In this document: one piece after another, positions 22,678 through 33,439 of the stretch
Layout of the letters: every line of letters starts with the position of its first letter
How positions within the stretch are numbered: position 1 is the first letter of the stretch
Source of the DNA: Thinopyrum elongatum
Lineage: Eukaryota > Streptophyta > Magnoliopsida > Poales > Poaceae
NCBI GenBank assembly: GCA_011799875.1
Contig: CM022302.1
Span: 201,606,086-201,670,085 of the forward strand
Reading direction: 5' to 3'
DNA: 64,000 bases
Notes under the pieces: model-generated
What the model was told of the DNA's origin: nothing
Seen by the model: only the letters and a program-made list of their open reading frames with translations
Databases searched by the model: none
Translations under genes and position numbers: made by a program

Positions 22678-23414
22678 GTATGCAAAATCCCCTTCCCACA
22701 CACACCGTAGTAGTAGTTTCGTGGCCCTCGGGTGTAATCGATCTGACTGTGGTCTTGCGATCTGACTGAGAAAAGTGTAATCGAAGTAAGACAGGGCAGC
22801 TAATTTCCGCATGTGTCTTGCTATCTGACTAACAAAACCTAAGTAAATCAACAACATGACTACATGAGAAAAGTATCATTCCTCTGCGCTACCAAGTTTT
22901 CAGCTGAGATGCCCTTGTATTAGTAGTTTGTTCCTGCGCGTGTTCAGATATTACCAGTGCGTTATTTGATTTCCAATTGCCTCACTTTGTAAATTTCTGT
23001 CCCCAAATTTGATTGAGCAACCTATCATCTTCTCACTAAACAAGTCACAAATAGATGCTCTGTTTAATTAAAGTAAGCAATGCATGAGTGAGAGTAAAAA
23101 TAATAATTCTATGGTTGCGTCCATTTGATCTGATTGCTAGTTAAATTTAGCATTCATTCGATATTCAATGCAGATTCGATAGGATTGCAAGTTCCCCTTT
23201 GGAGAAGAGGGCAAATTCGTCCACGAGATCACCCTCTATCTTAGGATCCCCTTCTCCAATGACTACTCCATTTGGAGGCTAAAAAATTAATCATCCACAT
23301 GGCGAGTTGGCTTCGTTTTTTCTTTTACAATTACACTTGTATGTAGTTACAACATTAAAATGTTCTTGTGAGTTGACTTATTTTTTTGTTTGCCAACTAA
23401 TAGTCCGCAAGACA
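22678..23414 (+). other. Possible intron or spacer before the hAT BED finger
   Basis: AT-rich stretch of about 740 bp without a coding motif, between the candidate donor at 22678 and the first BED-finger codons. No acceptor is certain. Confidence 0.3.
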
Positions 23415-25269
23415 TGAAGATTAACTTCTGCTGTTTGGAGGGATTTTGAACCAATTTATCGTCATAAGATACTTCTCAAAGCTCAGTGCAAGCACTATAA
23501 TGAAGTGTTTCAAGCTGGACGAGATGTTGGCACAAGTGGTGTAAGAAGGCACTTGGCTGCTTGCGAAAATGTCAGATTTACACCTCATCATTGAGAAGAT
23601 GAAGTCCTCAGTTTCATCTCCTAATACCTCTATGCTTAAGCAATGGAACTTTGATCAAGAAACATCTAGAGATTTGCTTGCCAGAATGATAGTAATGCAT
23701 GAGTTGGCTTTCTCAATAGTTGAGTACAGTGGCTTTAGAGACTTCATGACAAGTTTGAATCCCTTGTTCAAAAATCTTTCTAGAAATACTATTAAAGAGG
23801 AGTGCATGAAACACTATAATTTGGAGAGGTCAGTGTTCTCTGAACATTTGAAGAAATATAGTGATAGAGTTTCTTTAACAACGGACATGTGGACATCTAA
23901 TCAGACTTTGTCCTATCTATGCATCACTTGCCATTTCATCAACAGCAAGTGGATTTTGCAAAAGACGATCTTTAGATTTTTTATGGTGGAGAGTCCACAT
24001 AACGGAGTAACAATGTTTAATGTTTTATTAAAGATTTTGCAAGATTGTAATATTGAGGACAAACTCTTTAGCATGACATTAGATAATGCATCGGTTAATG
24101 GTACAATGGTCAATCATCTAAGAAAAAATCTGAATAGCAAGCATATGTTGCCTAATAAAGGTCAATTACTTCATATCCGTTGTGCATGCCATGTGATAAA
24201 TTTGATTTTCCAAGATGGGTTGACAACGATGAAAGGTGTGATAGATGATATCAGAGAGAGTGTGAAGTACGTTAAGAGTTCTCCCTCTCGGTTGGACAAG
24301 TTCAAAGAAGTAGTTGCGCAAGTTGGGATCTCTTGCAAACTCCCCTCGACTGATGTGCCAACACATTGGAACTCCAACTATATTATGTTGGAGTCAGTGC
24401 TCCCATTTCGAAGAACCTTTCGTACTTTGGTGCAAAAGGACACAAATTATGTGTTTTGTCCATCCTCGGGAGAGTGGAAAAATGCTGAAACAGTTTGTAC
24501 TATGTTAAAAGTTTTTCACACAGCCACAAATGTATTTTCTGGTTCAAGTTATTCTACCTAAAATGTGTACTTTCATCAAATCTGGAATGTGAGGTCATTG
24601 CTGCAGAAGGAAGCATCAACAAAGGATGAAGTTATTCGAGCAATGGTTGGAGAGATGCAAAAAAAGTTTGATAAGTATTGGATGGAATCATATTTGCCAA
24701 ACTGTATACCTGTGATCCTTGATCCATGATTTAAACTTTATTTCATCGAGTTTCGACTAAAACAAGCTTTTGGTCCAGATGTAGAAAAACACTTGCTTGT
24801 AGTGAAAGGAGATCTTGACAACCTTTTCGAAGAATATTTTTCACAAATGACAGATGCATTGGATGAGTCAGCACCTGGACAAAAAATTAATGAGGTTGTG
24901 AATGAAGAGAATGATTCGTTGGCCGATTGGAACCAATATTTGAATAAGAAGCAATGCTAAACTGCTAGTGAGCTTGCTAAATACTTAGAAGAAGACACAT
25001 TCACTCGCACGGACGATTTCAACATTCTTCAATGGCGGCATCTTCACTCGTCTAAGTATCCCATCCTTTCTAGTATAGCTCATGATGTTCTTGCTGTACA
25101 AGCTTCCGTCGTATCGTCAGATTTGGCTTTCTGTACCAGAAAGCGTTTGATAAGCGATTACAGAAGTAGATTGTGCTGCAAGACGGTGGAAGCCTTAATC
25201 TGCCTTCAAGTTTGTTTTAGATGTGATGATAAGCATGCCAATACTCTTGATCAAGGTCACTACTATTAA
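23415..25269 (+). pseudogene. hAT-superfamily transposase with BED zinc finger, broken
   Basis: Starts with a BED finger (LTSAVWRDFEP, QCKHYNEVF, VRRHLAAC); the second zinc Cys is replaced by Tyr. A one-base frameshift before 23569 leads into a 567-codon frame: the RNase H-like catalytic region (RVSLTTDMWTSNQ with the first Asp; MTLDNASVNG; LLHIRCACHVINLI) and the C-terminal dimerisation domain (FNILQWRHLHSSKYPILSSI, then ASVVSSDLAFCTRKRLIS). This frame is broken only by TAA 24559, TGA 24727 and TAA 24958, and ends at TAA 25267. Such enzymes cut and paste hAT transposons by binding their ends. I could not find this copy's terminal inverted repeats or its 8-bp TSD. Confidence 0.9.
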
Positions 25270-25381
25270 CTGAGGTATGTGTGCACTACATAATATTGCT
25301 AATCAATTGCTCAATTGTAGCAAGCTTTGGGTAAACAAGGGTTTTGCTTTCCTCCTCTGCAATATAGATTAATAATCTTTT
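25270..25381. other. Flank between the hAT pseudogene and Tat1
   Basis: AT-rich 112 bp without features except the Tat1 target site: CTTTT (25377-25381), repeated at 38605-38609. It probably continues across Tat1 into 38610. Confidence 0.6.
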
Positions 25382-26187
25382 TGTCGGTGTACTAAGTATT
25401 GGGCCATTAGTACCCCGTACTTATGCACGGGCAGTTGTAGCCATACTCGTGGCCAGGCTTGTCGGGGAACAGTTGGAGGTTAATTCAAGTTATCAAAGAA
25501 ACACCCAAGCCAAGGATCTGAGGATCAGGAGATAAGAAGAACTGAAGACCGAAAGCCAGCCTCCCCGGCAAGATCTTGCCGGGGTGGCCTGCGAAGCCCG
25601 GCAAGATTTCGCACCTGGCAAGATTCTGCCACTGTGCCATCGCTTCGGCACAGCAACCAGCCTAACATTCTGGGTCCTTCTCTGGATGCGTGGCAAGGCG
25701 CCAGTGGAGGAGAGCTTAAGCAGTGCTGATGGGATGGCCCCTTTTTCCATCCCCAAGAAAATGAGGACACCTAAACGGACACCTCACGGTGCATTAAATG
25801 CATTCGTCCTAATCCATCAGTGGTTAGGTATGATGACCCTGTAGCTACTTTACACCTCAATGTATGTACATTTTGCCACTGTGGTGACCCCTTTGAACGT
25901 ATAAAAGGAGGCCCAAGGAAACTGCTACAGGGGAGGAGGATCTTCTGGCCCATCCTGCATGCGTAGCTGCTCTTTGAACGTACTGTTCATCACAAGCGCT
26001 CCTGGAGCCTGGGCTCAAGAACACTCTTAATAAAACAAGGTAGGAGTAGGGTTTTATGTTGATTAGCGGCCCGAACCTGGGTAAAATCACCCCGCGTCAA
26101 TCGTTGGTTCTGCTCTTTGCGCATACCTCTCTCCCTGCCGGATCGTAAAGGGGTCCTTTGGGATCCCATAGGTGTCGCACGCTGACA
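25382..26187 (+). repeat. 5' LTR of Tat1
   Basis: 806 bp, TGTCGGTGTACTAAG...CACGCTGACA. It contains a perfect 22-bp palindrome (25563-25584; arm CCCCGGCAAG plus a central A/T), an odd palindrome TGCATTAAATGCA near 25791, a TATA box (GTATAAAAGG, 25899-25908) and polyadenylation-like AATAAAAC (26027-26034). Confidence 0.95.
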
Positions 26188-26190
26188 TCT

Positions 26191-26210
26191 TTGGCGCGCC
26201 AGGTAGGGGG
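26191..26210 (+). other. PBS of Tat1
   Basis: TTGGCGCGCCAGGTAGGG begins three bases after the LTR. Tat2 has the almost identical TTGGCGTGCCAGGTAGGG at the same distance, so both use the same tRNA primer; I do not name the tRNA. Confidence 0.75.
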
Positions 26211-26273
26211 GAGAAGGTTGCGCGAACCTGATCCAGTGATCGGCGCCTTAGTTTCTTCATCATCTTCATCATC

Positions 26274-28307
26274 ATGCCACCCAAGAAGAAGAGTGCCGCA
26301 ACGACGCTGCCATCTACGTCTGTTTTGCCTGTGCCCTCGCGTACGGGTGATGGCGTGGATACAGAAGGAAGAGGTTTAGAGCCTCCATGGCGTTCCGGTG
26401 ATCCAAGCTAGGCGAGCGGCGTCGTTCGCAGCGGCAACGGCAACCCACACGCCGCTGGTTCCAGAGTTGGGGCTGTGCTGCTTACGGGCGGCGCAACAAA
26501 CTCCAGAGATCGGAGGACGCCTTCTAGGACTCCCGCGCTGGCGCAAGCGTCACGGCCTTCCCAGGTCGTGTGCGATGAGCAGCACCATGGCGCTGGTGGT
26601 TCAGGGCGTCCCCATGAAAAGACTTCTGCGCATTGATCCCAAGGTGCGCAGGCCCAGCATGCACGTCAAATTGCCGGTGGAAGTGGTGCGCGGTCGCATG
26701 ATCGTGACGGTGCTCCTTCTAACATTGTTAGGAGTCAGAGCACCTCACGTACCTCGCACCTGTCGCCGCCGCCTACGCCAGCGGAAGCTTTGGCACGTGC
26801 GCAGCTGCTCCTCGATTTCCCTCCTGCTCCGGAGAAGATGGAGGAGTGGTGATCTACTATCCAGAGCCTCATTGGCTTCGTCAACAAAGATGTGCCGCAG
26901 CAGGCAGGGCCCTCGCAACGGCGGTCCATCGATCCGGCGCGAGCCGATGCGGAGAAGACTAGAGGTGGTGCGACCACAGTGCACTCCCCTCCGCGACACC
27001 AGCGGCGGTCGACAACCCAGCGGACTGATGGCCGTGATGATGATTCCACGGCGTTGTCCGATCCACGGATGCGCCGCGACCAGCTTCAAGTTCTTTGGGA
27101 ACGAAGCAAAGAGGACGCTCGAACTACCATCGAGCGGCGACGGGAAGCGCGCCATCAATCTGATAAGCGCGCAGGACCCGCTATCGACAAGCCTGCGCCA
27201 GGGAATGCAGGCGACTTGCCTTATGAGGTAGGTTGTCCAGCATTTACCCGTGAGCTGCGGCGAGTCCAGTGGCCCAATTCCCGAACCTTCAAGTCAGAGG
27301 TCCCGGAGAAATATGACGGCAAGACTCACCCCTCGGAGTTCTTGAGCATCTACACCATTATAGTGTAGGCTGCCGGGGGCCGAGATGACAAGATACTTGC
27401 CAACTACTTCCCGTTGGTGCTCAAACCCAAGATCAGGTCGTGGTTGATGCATCTGCCGGAGAATTCCATTTCTTCTTGGTCAGATCTGTGCCATCAGTTT
27501 GTTGGCGCCTTTGTTAGAGGCCACCAAGCTCCTGGCCAAGAGAGTGATTTGCATCTCCTCCCTCAAAAGGAGGGCGAACCCCTGCGCAAGTTTATCCAGA
27601 GATTTAGCCGAGTGCAATACAATATTCCCGACGTTCACCCTGCCGCTGTTGTTAGCGCGTTTCATCAGAACATGCGTAACCGCAAAATGCATGAAGAGCT
27701 GGCGATGAACAAGGTCAGGAGTATTGGCGAGCTTTACGCTTTGGCCGACAAGTGCGCTCGGGCTGAAGAAGGGAGGAAACTCCCTGGCGAGGGTGTTGGC
27801 GCAGGGGGCGAATCAGAAGATGAAGACACTGCAACTCCGTCAAAGAAAGGCCGGCGGCGGAACAAGAAGCGCAGAGGCAAGGCCGTGCTTGCTGTCGAGG
27901 AATCCGGCAACCCCGGCACTACCAAGAAGGCCAAGGTTGACGACCCCGGCAAGGAAGTTGCCGGGTGCGCCTCCTGCCAGGCCTTGGCGGCTGCCGACAA
28001 GTCGGAAAGCTCCGGCAAGCAGTATTGCAAGATCCATCGCACCAAGGGCCATGATCTCCAAAACTGCCGCCAAGTTGAGCAGCTTGTCGAGAAGCAGAGA
28101 GCTGAGTACGAAAGATGAGACAAGGAGAAGGCCCAGGACGGTGCTGAGGGGTCCGGCAAGAAGCACGGTGGCTGAGGGGGTCGCCGCGGCAAGGCCAAGC
28201 AACAGAGGGAGAGGCCCACTCGAGGCCGTGACAAAGAAGAGGGTGATGATGATGATGAAGAAGATGATGAGTCCAGTGAGCACGAATTTCAAAAAGCTAC
28301 AGAGGCC
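26274..28307 (+). pseudogene. gag: Tat1 gag
   Basis: Starts at ATG 26274 (MPPKKKSAATTLPS). The frame stays open through gag, protease and pol except for point stops; within gag these are TAG 26409, TGA 26634, TGA 26850, TAG 27366, TGA 28116 and TGA 28173. The N-terminal 230 or so residues are low-complexity. The capsid-like part runs from PYEVGCPAFTRELRRVQWP through LKPKIRSWLMHLPENSISSW and RKFIQRFSRVQYNIPDVHP. A C-terminal zinc-knuckle variant reads CKIHRTKGHDLQNC (CX2HX4HX4C, with His in the second position). The Tat2 copy has Gln (CAA) at the 27366 site and Arg (CGC) at 28116, so these stops are mutations. Confidence 0.9.
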
Positions 28308-29174
28308 ATGTGTATCGACGGAGGTGCCTCGTTGCATTCTTCCCACCGTCGACTTAAACAGTGGGTGCGAGAGGTTAATGCAACGAAGCCATCGTTCGAT
28401 GCACGTAAACCCCTGAAGTGGTCCAACACGCCTATCATTTTTGACGCCGAGGATCACCCTGATCGCACAACCACGGTCGGGTGCTTGCCATTGTTGGTCT
28501 CACCGACAATCCGCAACCTCAAGGTGATGAAAATGCTAGTTGACGGTGGGGCCGGACTGAATCTAATCTCGCCGGACGTGCTCAAGAGGCTCCAAATTCC
28601 TGATGAAGATCTCGAGGAAACAGGCACGTTTCAAGGGGTCAATCCAGGAAGGACCCAGCCAAAGGGCAAGATTACGCTACCGGTGACATTTGGTAGCGAG
28701 CTCAACTACAGGACAGAGAAGGTAGTGTTTGATGTCGCCAAGATCCCTATGTCGTACAATGGGATCCTTGGCCGCCCAGCGCTAGCTAAGTTCATGGCGG
28801 CATCACACTATGCGTATAATGTGCTGAAGATGCCCGGGCCGTTGAGTGTCATCACTATCCACTCCGACAAAAAGGATGCGCTCATCTGTGCCGACCAACT
28901 CTACCAGGAATCAGTTGCAGCACCTGCCGTCAAGGCATCTGCTCCTGCCGCCGGAACTCCCGGGGGGAAGAAGAAGACCGGCAAGAATCTTGGCGCAAAC
29001 TCCGGCAAGCGCGCCTCCTCGGAGTGCTGCGCTTCTATTGAAGACGCACCAGAGAGTTCCACCGGCAAGAACAAGAAACCCAAGGCTGCTCCGCCAGAGA
29101 TCAAGAAGGTGCCTGTCAGGGAGGACGGAACTGGTGGAACTTTCACCATAAGTTCCACCCTAGAAGACAAATAG
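28308..29174 (+). pseudogene. Tat1 aspartic protease region
   Basis: Same frame as gag. It contains CIDGGASLHSSHRRLKQWVR at the start, then the catalytic-type motif MLVDGGAGLNLISPDVL (DGG in place of DTG, usual in this lineage) and YNGILGRPALAKFMA, followed by a Lys/Pro/Ala-rich linker. The region is uninterrupted up to TAG 29172-29174. The enzyme would cleave the polyprotein in the virus-like particle. Tat2 has a stop (TAA) at the same residue. Confidence 0.85.
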
Positions 29175-31140
29175 GAAAGCGCACTCATTGCTTTCCTGCG
29201 GGCGAATGTCGACGTGTTTGCATGGCAACCATCTGACATCCCCGGTGTTCCCAGGGAGGTAATTGAGCACCACCTTGCTGTCTGTCCTCACGCGCGGCCC
29301 GTCAAGCAGAGGGTCAGGAAGCAAGCCTTGGAGCGGCAAGAATTCATTGCCGAAGAAATCAGGAAGCTAGAAGCGGCAGGCTTGGTCAGAGGAGTGCTTC
29401 ACCCAACATGGTTGGCCAATCCGGTTGTAGTGCGCAAGGCGAATGGGAAATGGAGGCTGTGTATTGATTATACAGACATCAATAAAGCCTGTCCAAAAGA
29501 TCCCTTTCCCTTGGCGCGCATCGACCAAATTGTGGACTCCACTGCTGGTTGTGACCTACTGTCGTTCCTTGATGCCTACTCAGGGTATCATCAGATCTTC
29601 ATGGCAAAAGAAGATGAAGAAAAGACCGCATTTATCACCCCATGTGGTACGTATTGTTTTATACGAATGCCTTTCGGGTTGAAAAGTGCTGGTTCTACAT
29701 TTGCGAGAGCGGTCCAAATTGGTTTTGAGCCTCAGCTCCATAGAAATATGGAAGCATACATGGATGACATAGTGGTCAAAACCAAGGATAAAGCGACGCT
29801 CATACAAGATCTAGAGGAAACATTTGCGAATCTGCGCAAGATCAATTTAAAGCTCAATCCTGAGAAGTGCGTGTTTGGTGCTCCTTCCGGCAAGCTTCTC
29901 GGGTTCTTTGTATCTCAACGAGGGATCGAAGCGAACCCCGACAAGATCAAAGCTATTGAGCAGATTGAAGCGCCAAGACGCGTCAAGGATGTACGTCGTC
30001 TTGCCGGCTGCATTGCCGCCCTAAGCAGGTTTATCTCCAAATCTGCTGAGCGCACCCTACCCTTTTTCAAAATTTTGAAGAAGGCAGGTCCAATGAAATG
30101 GACTCCGGAAGCGGAGGCTGCGCTGCAAGATTTGAAGAAATACCTTTCTTCTCCGCTGACACTAGTTGCGCCTAGGCCACAAGAGCCGTTGCTGTTGTAC
30201 TTGGCAGCGACAAATCAAGTGGTTAGTGCCGCGTTAGTGGCACAGAGAGAAGCTGATGAGGAGGCAACACTAGCAGCAGGACCGCCAAGTGACGCGGCGG
30301 GATCTTCTCCGACAAGGATTGGTCCCGGCAAGACAGGATCTGCACAGTCAGAAGAACCAGTGCAAAAGAAAAAGATGGTGCAGCGCCCAGTTTATTTTGT
30401 TAGCTCCCTTTTGCAAGGAGCTAGGTCAAGATACTCTGGTGTGCAGAAGTTGCTCTTCGGCCTCCTTATGGCCTCAAGGAAGCTGCGCCATTATTTTAAA
30501 GCACATGAAATTACCGTCGTCACTCGCTTTCCATTGCAACGGATTTTGCGAAATCCAGAGGCAACCGGCAGGATCGTGGAGTGGGCGTTGGAATTGTCAA
30601 GCTTTGGTCTCAAGTTTGAAAGTACTTTGACAATTCAGAGTAGGGCCTTGGCAGAGTTCATTGCGGAATGGACCCCAACGCCAGACGAAGAGGTTCAAGA
30701 AACGACTCTCCCCGACAAGGAAATTGATGAAGAATGGGTTATGTACTTTGACGGGGCTTTCTCGCTGCAAGGCGCCGGTGCTGGCGTGCTGCTTGTCGCA
30801 CCCACCAGAGAGCACCTCAAGTATGTAATCCAGATGCATTTCCCCCGGGAGAGTTCGACAAACAACACTGCGGAGTACGAGGGCCTGCTTGCCGGTCTCA
30901 GGATCGCGGCAGACCTTGGTATCAAGAAGCTCGGTATCAGAGGCGATTCGCAGCTTGTTGTCAGACAAGTTAACAAGAATTATTAGAGTCCATTGATGCA
31001 AGCTTACGTGGATGAAGTGAGAAAAAAGGAAGAGCGCTTTGACGGTCTGCAAATGAAGCACATTCCTCGTGCCGAAAACAGTATTGCTGACGACCTGTCA
31101 AAGCGTGCTGCCCTCAAGTTGCCTGTGGAACCAGGAACTT
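29175..31140 (+). pseudogene. pol: Tat1 reverse transcriptase and RNase H
   Basis: Same frame. Reverse transcriptase: FAWQPSDIPGVPREVIEHHL, VVVRKANGKWRLCIDYTDIN, FLDAYSGYHQI, FIRMPFGLKSAG, catalytic AYMDDIVVKT, GFFVSQRGIEANPDKIKA. A Ser/Pro/Gly-rich insert follows LAATNQVVSAALVAQ. The second RNase H has MYFDGAFSLQGAGAGVLL, STNNTAEYEGLLAG and IRGDSQLVVRQVN, keeping the D, E and D residues. One TAG (30984) lies where Tat2 has CAG (Gln). Otherwise the frame is open for nearly 2 kb. Confidence 0.95.
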
Positions 31141-32627
31141 TTGTGCTTCATTTGACTCAACCATCTGTGGCGCCATCAATGAGGCAAGAAAAGAGAAGAA
31201 GGTTGAATTCTGGACAGTACTTTTCGGCAGAGCTCCCTGGAGCCACCGGCAAGGAACTTGCCGGGATCAGCGACAAGCCTGCCGGGGAACGACAGGCTCC
31301 GGCGGAACCTCACGCTTTCGCCGTCGAGACAAATATTCCCCCGGCGGAAGAGATGCCTTTAGTCCTAGTTGTCGAGCCCCAGGCTCCAGCATGGGCACAG
31401 CACATTGTCCATTTCCTTCAGACAGGAGAACTCCCTGAGGAACAGGAAGAAGCGGAAAAAGTAGCCCGTCAGCCTACTATGTACCAGTTCGTCGATGACG
31501 TCCTGTACAGAAAGAGACCAAACTGTGTGAAATTGAAGTGCATTCCTCGGGAAGATGGACTAGAGCTGTTGGCAGAGATACATGGAGGCATATGTGGCTC
31601 TCACATAGGATCAAGAGCACTTGTCGGGAAAGCATTCCGACAAGGTTTCTTTTGGCCCACCGCTCTTCAGGATGCAACTGCACTAGTAACCAAGTGTGAA
31701 GCGTGCCAGTTTCATTCGAAGAAATCACATCAGCCAGCTCAAGCTCTTCAGACGATCCCTCTCTCCTGGCCATTTTCGGTCTGGGGGCTCGACATACTGG
31801 GCCCCTTCCCCCGTGCTACCGGGGGCTTTGAGTACTTGTACGTTGCGATCGACAAGTTCACAAAGTGGCCGGAGGTGGAAGCGGTGAGAAAGGTGACAGC
31901 ACAATTAGCCATCAAGTTCTTTAAAGGAATAGTTTGCCGTTTTGGTGTGCCCAACAGGATCATCACCGACAACGGCACGCAATTCACAAGTCGCACCTTC
32001 ATGTAGTACGTCCAAGACCTTGGCGGCAAAATTTGTTTTGCCTCTGTTGCTCACCCGAGAAGCAACGGCCAAGCGGAGAGGGCTAATGCTGAAGTGCTGC
32101 GGGGTCTCAGGACCAGAACCTTTGACAAGCTGAGAAAATGTGGAAGACGCTGGATTGATGAGTTGCCGGCCGTTCTTTGGTCAATCAGAACGACACCAAA
32201 TCGAGCCACCGGCCAGACGCCCTTCGCTCTGGTCTACGGAGCGGAAGCAGTTCTCCCCATGGAACTCATATACGGATCACCTCGAGTGCTCGCTTATGAT
32301 GAGCTTGAGCAAGAGCAACTACGGCAAGATGATGCTGTGCTCCTTGAGGAGAATCGTCTTTAGGCTGCTGTGCAAGCTGCATGCTACCAGCAAGCTTTGC
32401 GCCGCTACCATAGCCGCAAAGTTCATGCCCGAAGTCTTGAGGAAGGCGACCTTGTTCTTCGACGGATTCAGTCCGCCAAGAATTCAAACAAGTTGACACC
32501 GAAGAGGGAAGGCCCTTATCGGGTAGTACGAGTCACCAGGCCCGGCGCTGTCCGCCTGGAGACCGAAGATGGCGTTCCAGTGAGCAACTCCTGGAATATC
32601 GAGCATCTTCGCAAGTTCTACCCATAA
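31141..32627 (+). pseudogene. Tat1 integrase
   Basis: Same frame. It has an HHCC zinc domain (IHGGICGSHIGSR; KCEACQFHSKK), a catalytic core with SVWGLDILGPFPRA (D), ITDNGTQFTSRTFM (D) and AHPRSNGQAERANAEVLR (E), and a C-terminal part (LEEGDLVLRRIQSAKNSNKL, WNIEHLRKFYP) to TAA 32625. In-frame TAGs lie at 32004 (also TAG in Tat2) and 32361 (TGG, Trp, in Tat2). Integrase joins the cDNA to the target; the 5-bp TSD fits Gypsy integrases. Confidence 0.93.
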
Positions 32628-32632
32628 GGCGC

Positions 32633-32656
32633 GGTTGCCGGGGGCCCCCGGCAACC
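32633..32656. repeat. Perfect 24-bp palindrome after the Tat1 pol stop
   Basis: GGTTGCCGGGGG is followed immediately by its reverse complement CCCCCGGCAACC, five bases after TAA 32625-32627. As RNA it would form a very stable hairpin. Tat2 keeps the first half (GGTTGCCGGGCC) but not the second. Confidence 0.95.
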
Positions 32657-32774
32657 ACCTTTTTGGTACAAGTCTTGCCAGCTAGGCATGTAATCCTTTG
32701 TACAAAGCCAGGCGCAGACCCTGAGCCTAGATGAATAAGTTTAAGTGTTGTGCATTTCCTTATCGATTTCCATG

Positions 32775-32796
32775 TTTATATATATATATATATATG
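32775..32796. repeat. (TA)n microsatellite
   Basis: About ten TA units in the region between the two convergent Tat1 genes. Confidence 0.95.
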
Positions 32797-33439
32797 CATG
32801 CTTGTCTAAGACGTTGTATGACACTTGTTCCCGGTAAGTATTAACGAACCGCCAAGGTTCCATATCTTTATTTTCTCTTCTTTCTTTTTCTCAAAAGATA
32901 GAAGGATTCCTCGCGCGCACGTTTGCCAGGGGGGGGGTGGGAAGGAGGATATGGGTACCAGTGGGCGACGTTCAGAATTGACGCCTTACCGGAGGAAGAA
33001 CAACGACAGAAAGCTAAGTTATAAAACTTTAAGCAAGTTTCTTTCATTATGAAGTTATTTTCCTTAGACGATTTCGACTTTTGTATGGAAAACCTGCACG
33101 CGAAGGAACCCTTGTCGTAATCGGTTGCGCCCTTATTCTGTTTCGAGTCCGCTCAACAATTTAAGTGGCAGCACTGAGAATGCCAAGGTGTCTTGCCGGC
33201 CGCTGCACCTCCAGCAGGCTGCTGAAGTCCCACACCCAGCGCTCGCGGCAGGTTGCGCGCCGGCAAGTTTTCAGTATGCGTAGGGTGTACTCCGTACATA
33301 AAGGAATCAGACAAGGGAAATAGCATGCATATACCCAAACATACGCAAGTTATATTACATCAATAAGTTGCTGCAGTTCTAACACAAGACTTGATTGTCT
33401 TTTGGCATGGAATGGTGGCGACAAGGAAAAATGAGGCGG

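Larger units (their letters stand above)
32628..33439. other. Region between sense pol and the antisense gene of Tat1
   Basis: About 810 bp between the pol stop and the stop of the antisense gene, where transcripts from both strands would overlap and end. It holds a perfect 24-bp palindrome (32633-32656), a (TA)n run (32775-32796) and no coding motif. TTGTACAAAGCCAGGC (from 32698) is shared with the matching region of Tat2. Confidence 0.6.

Noticed and set aside
22496..22857. Minus-strand frames opposite the putative hAT first exon
   Set aside because: GC-rich antisense shadows without domains.
26398..27231. 277-codon plus-strand frame at the start of Tat1
   Set aside because: A shifted reading of gag; the neighbouring frame starts MPPKKK and runs in register to pol.
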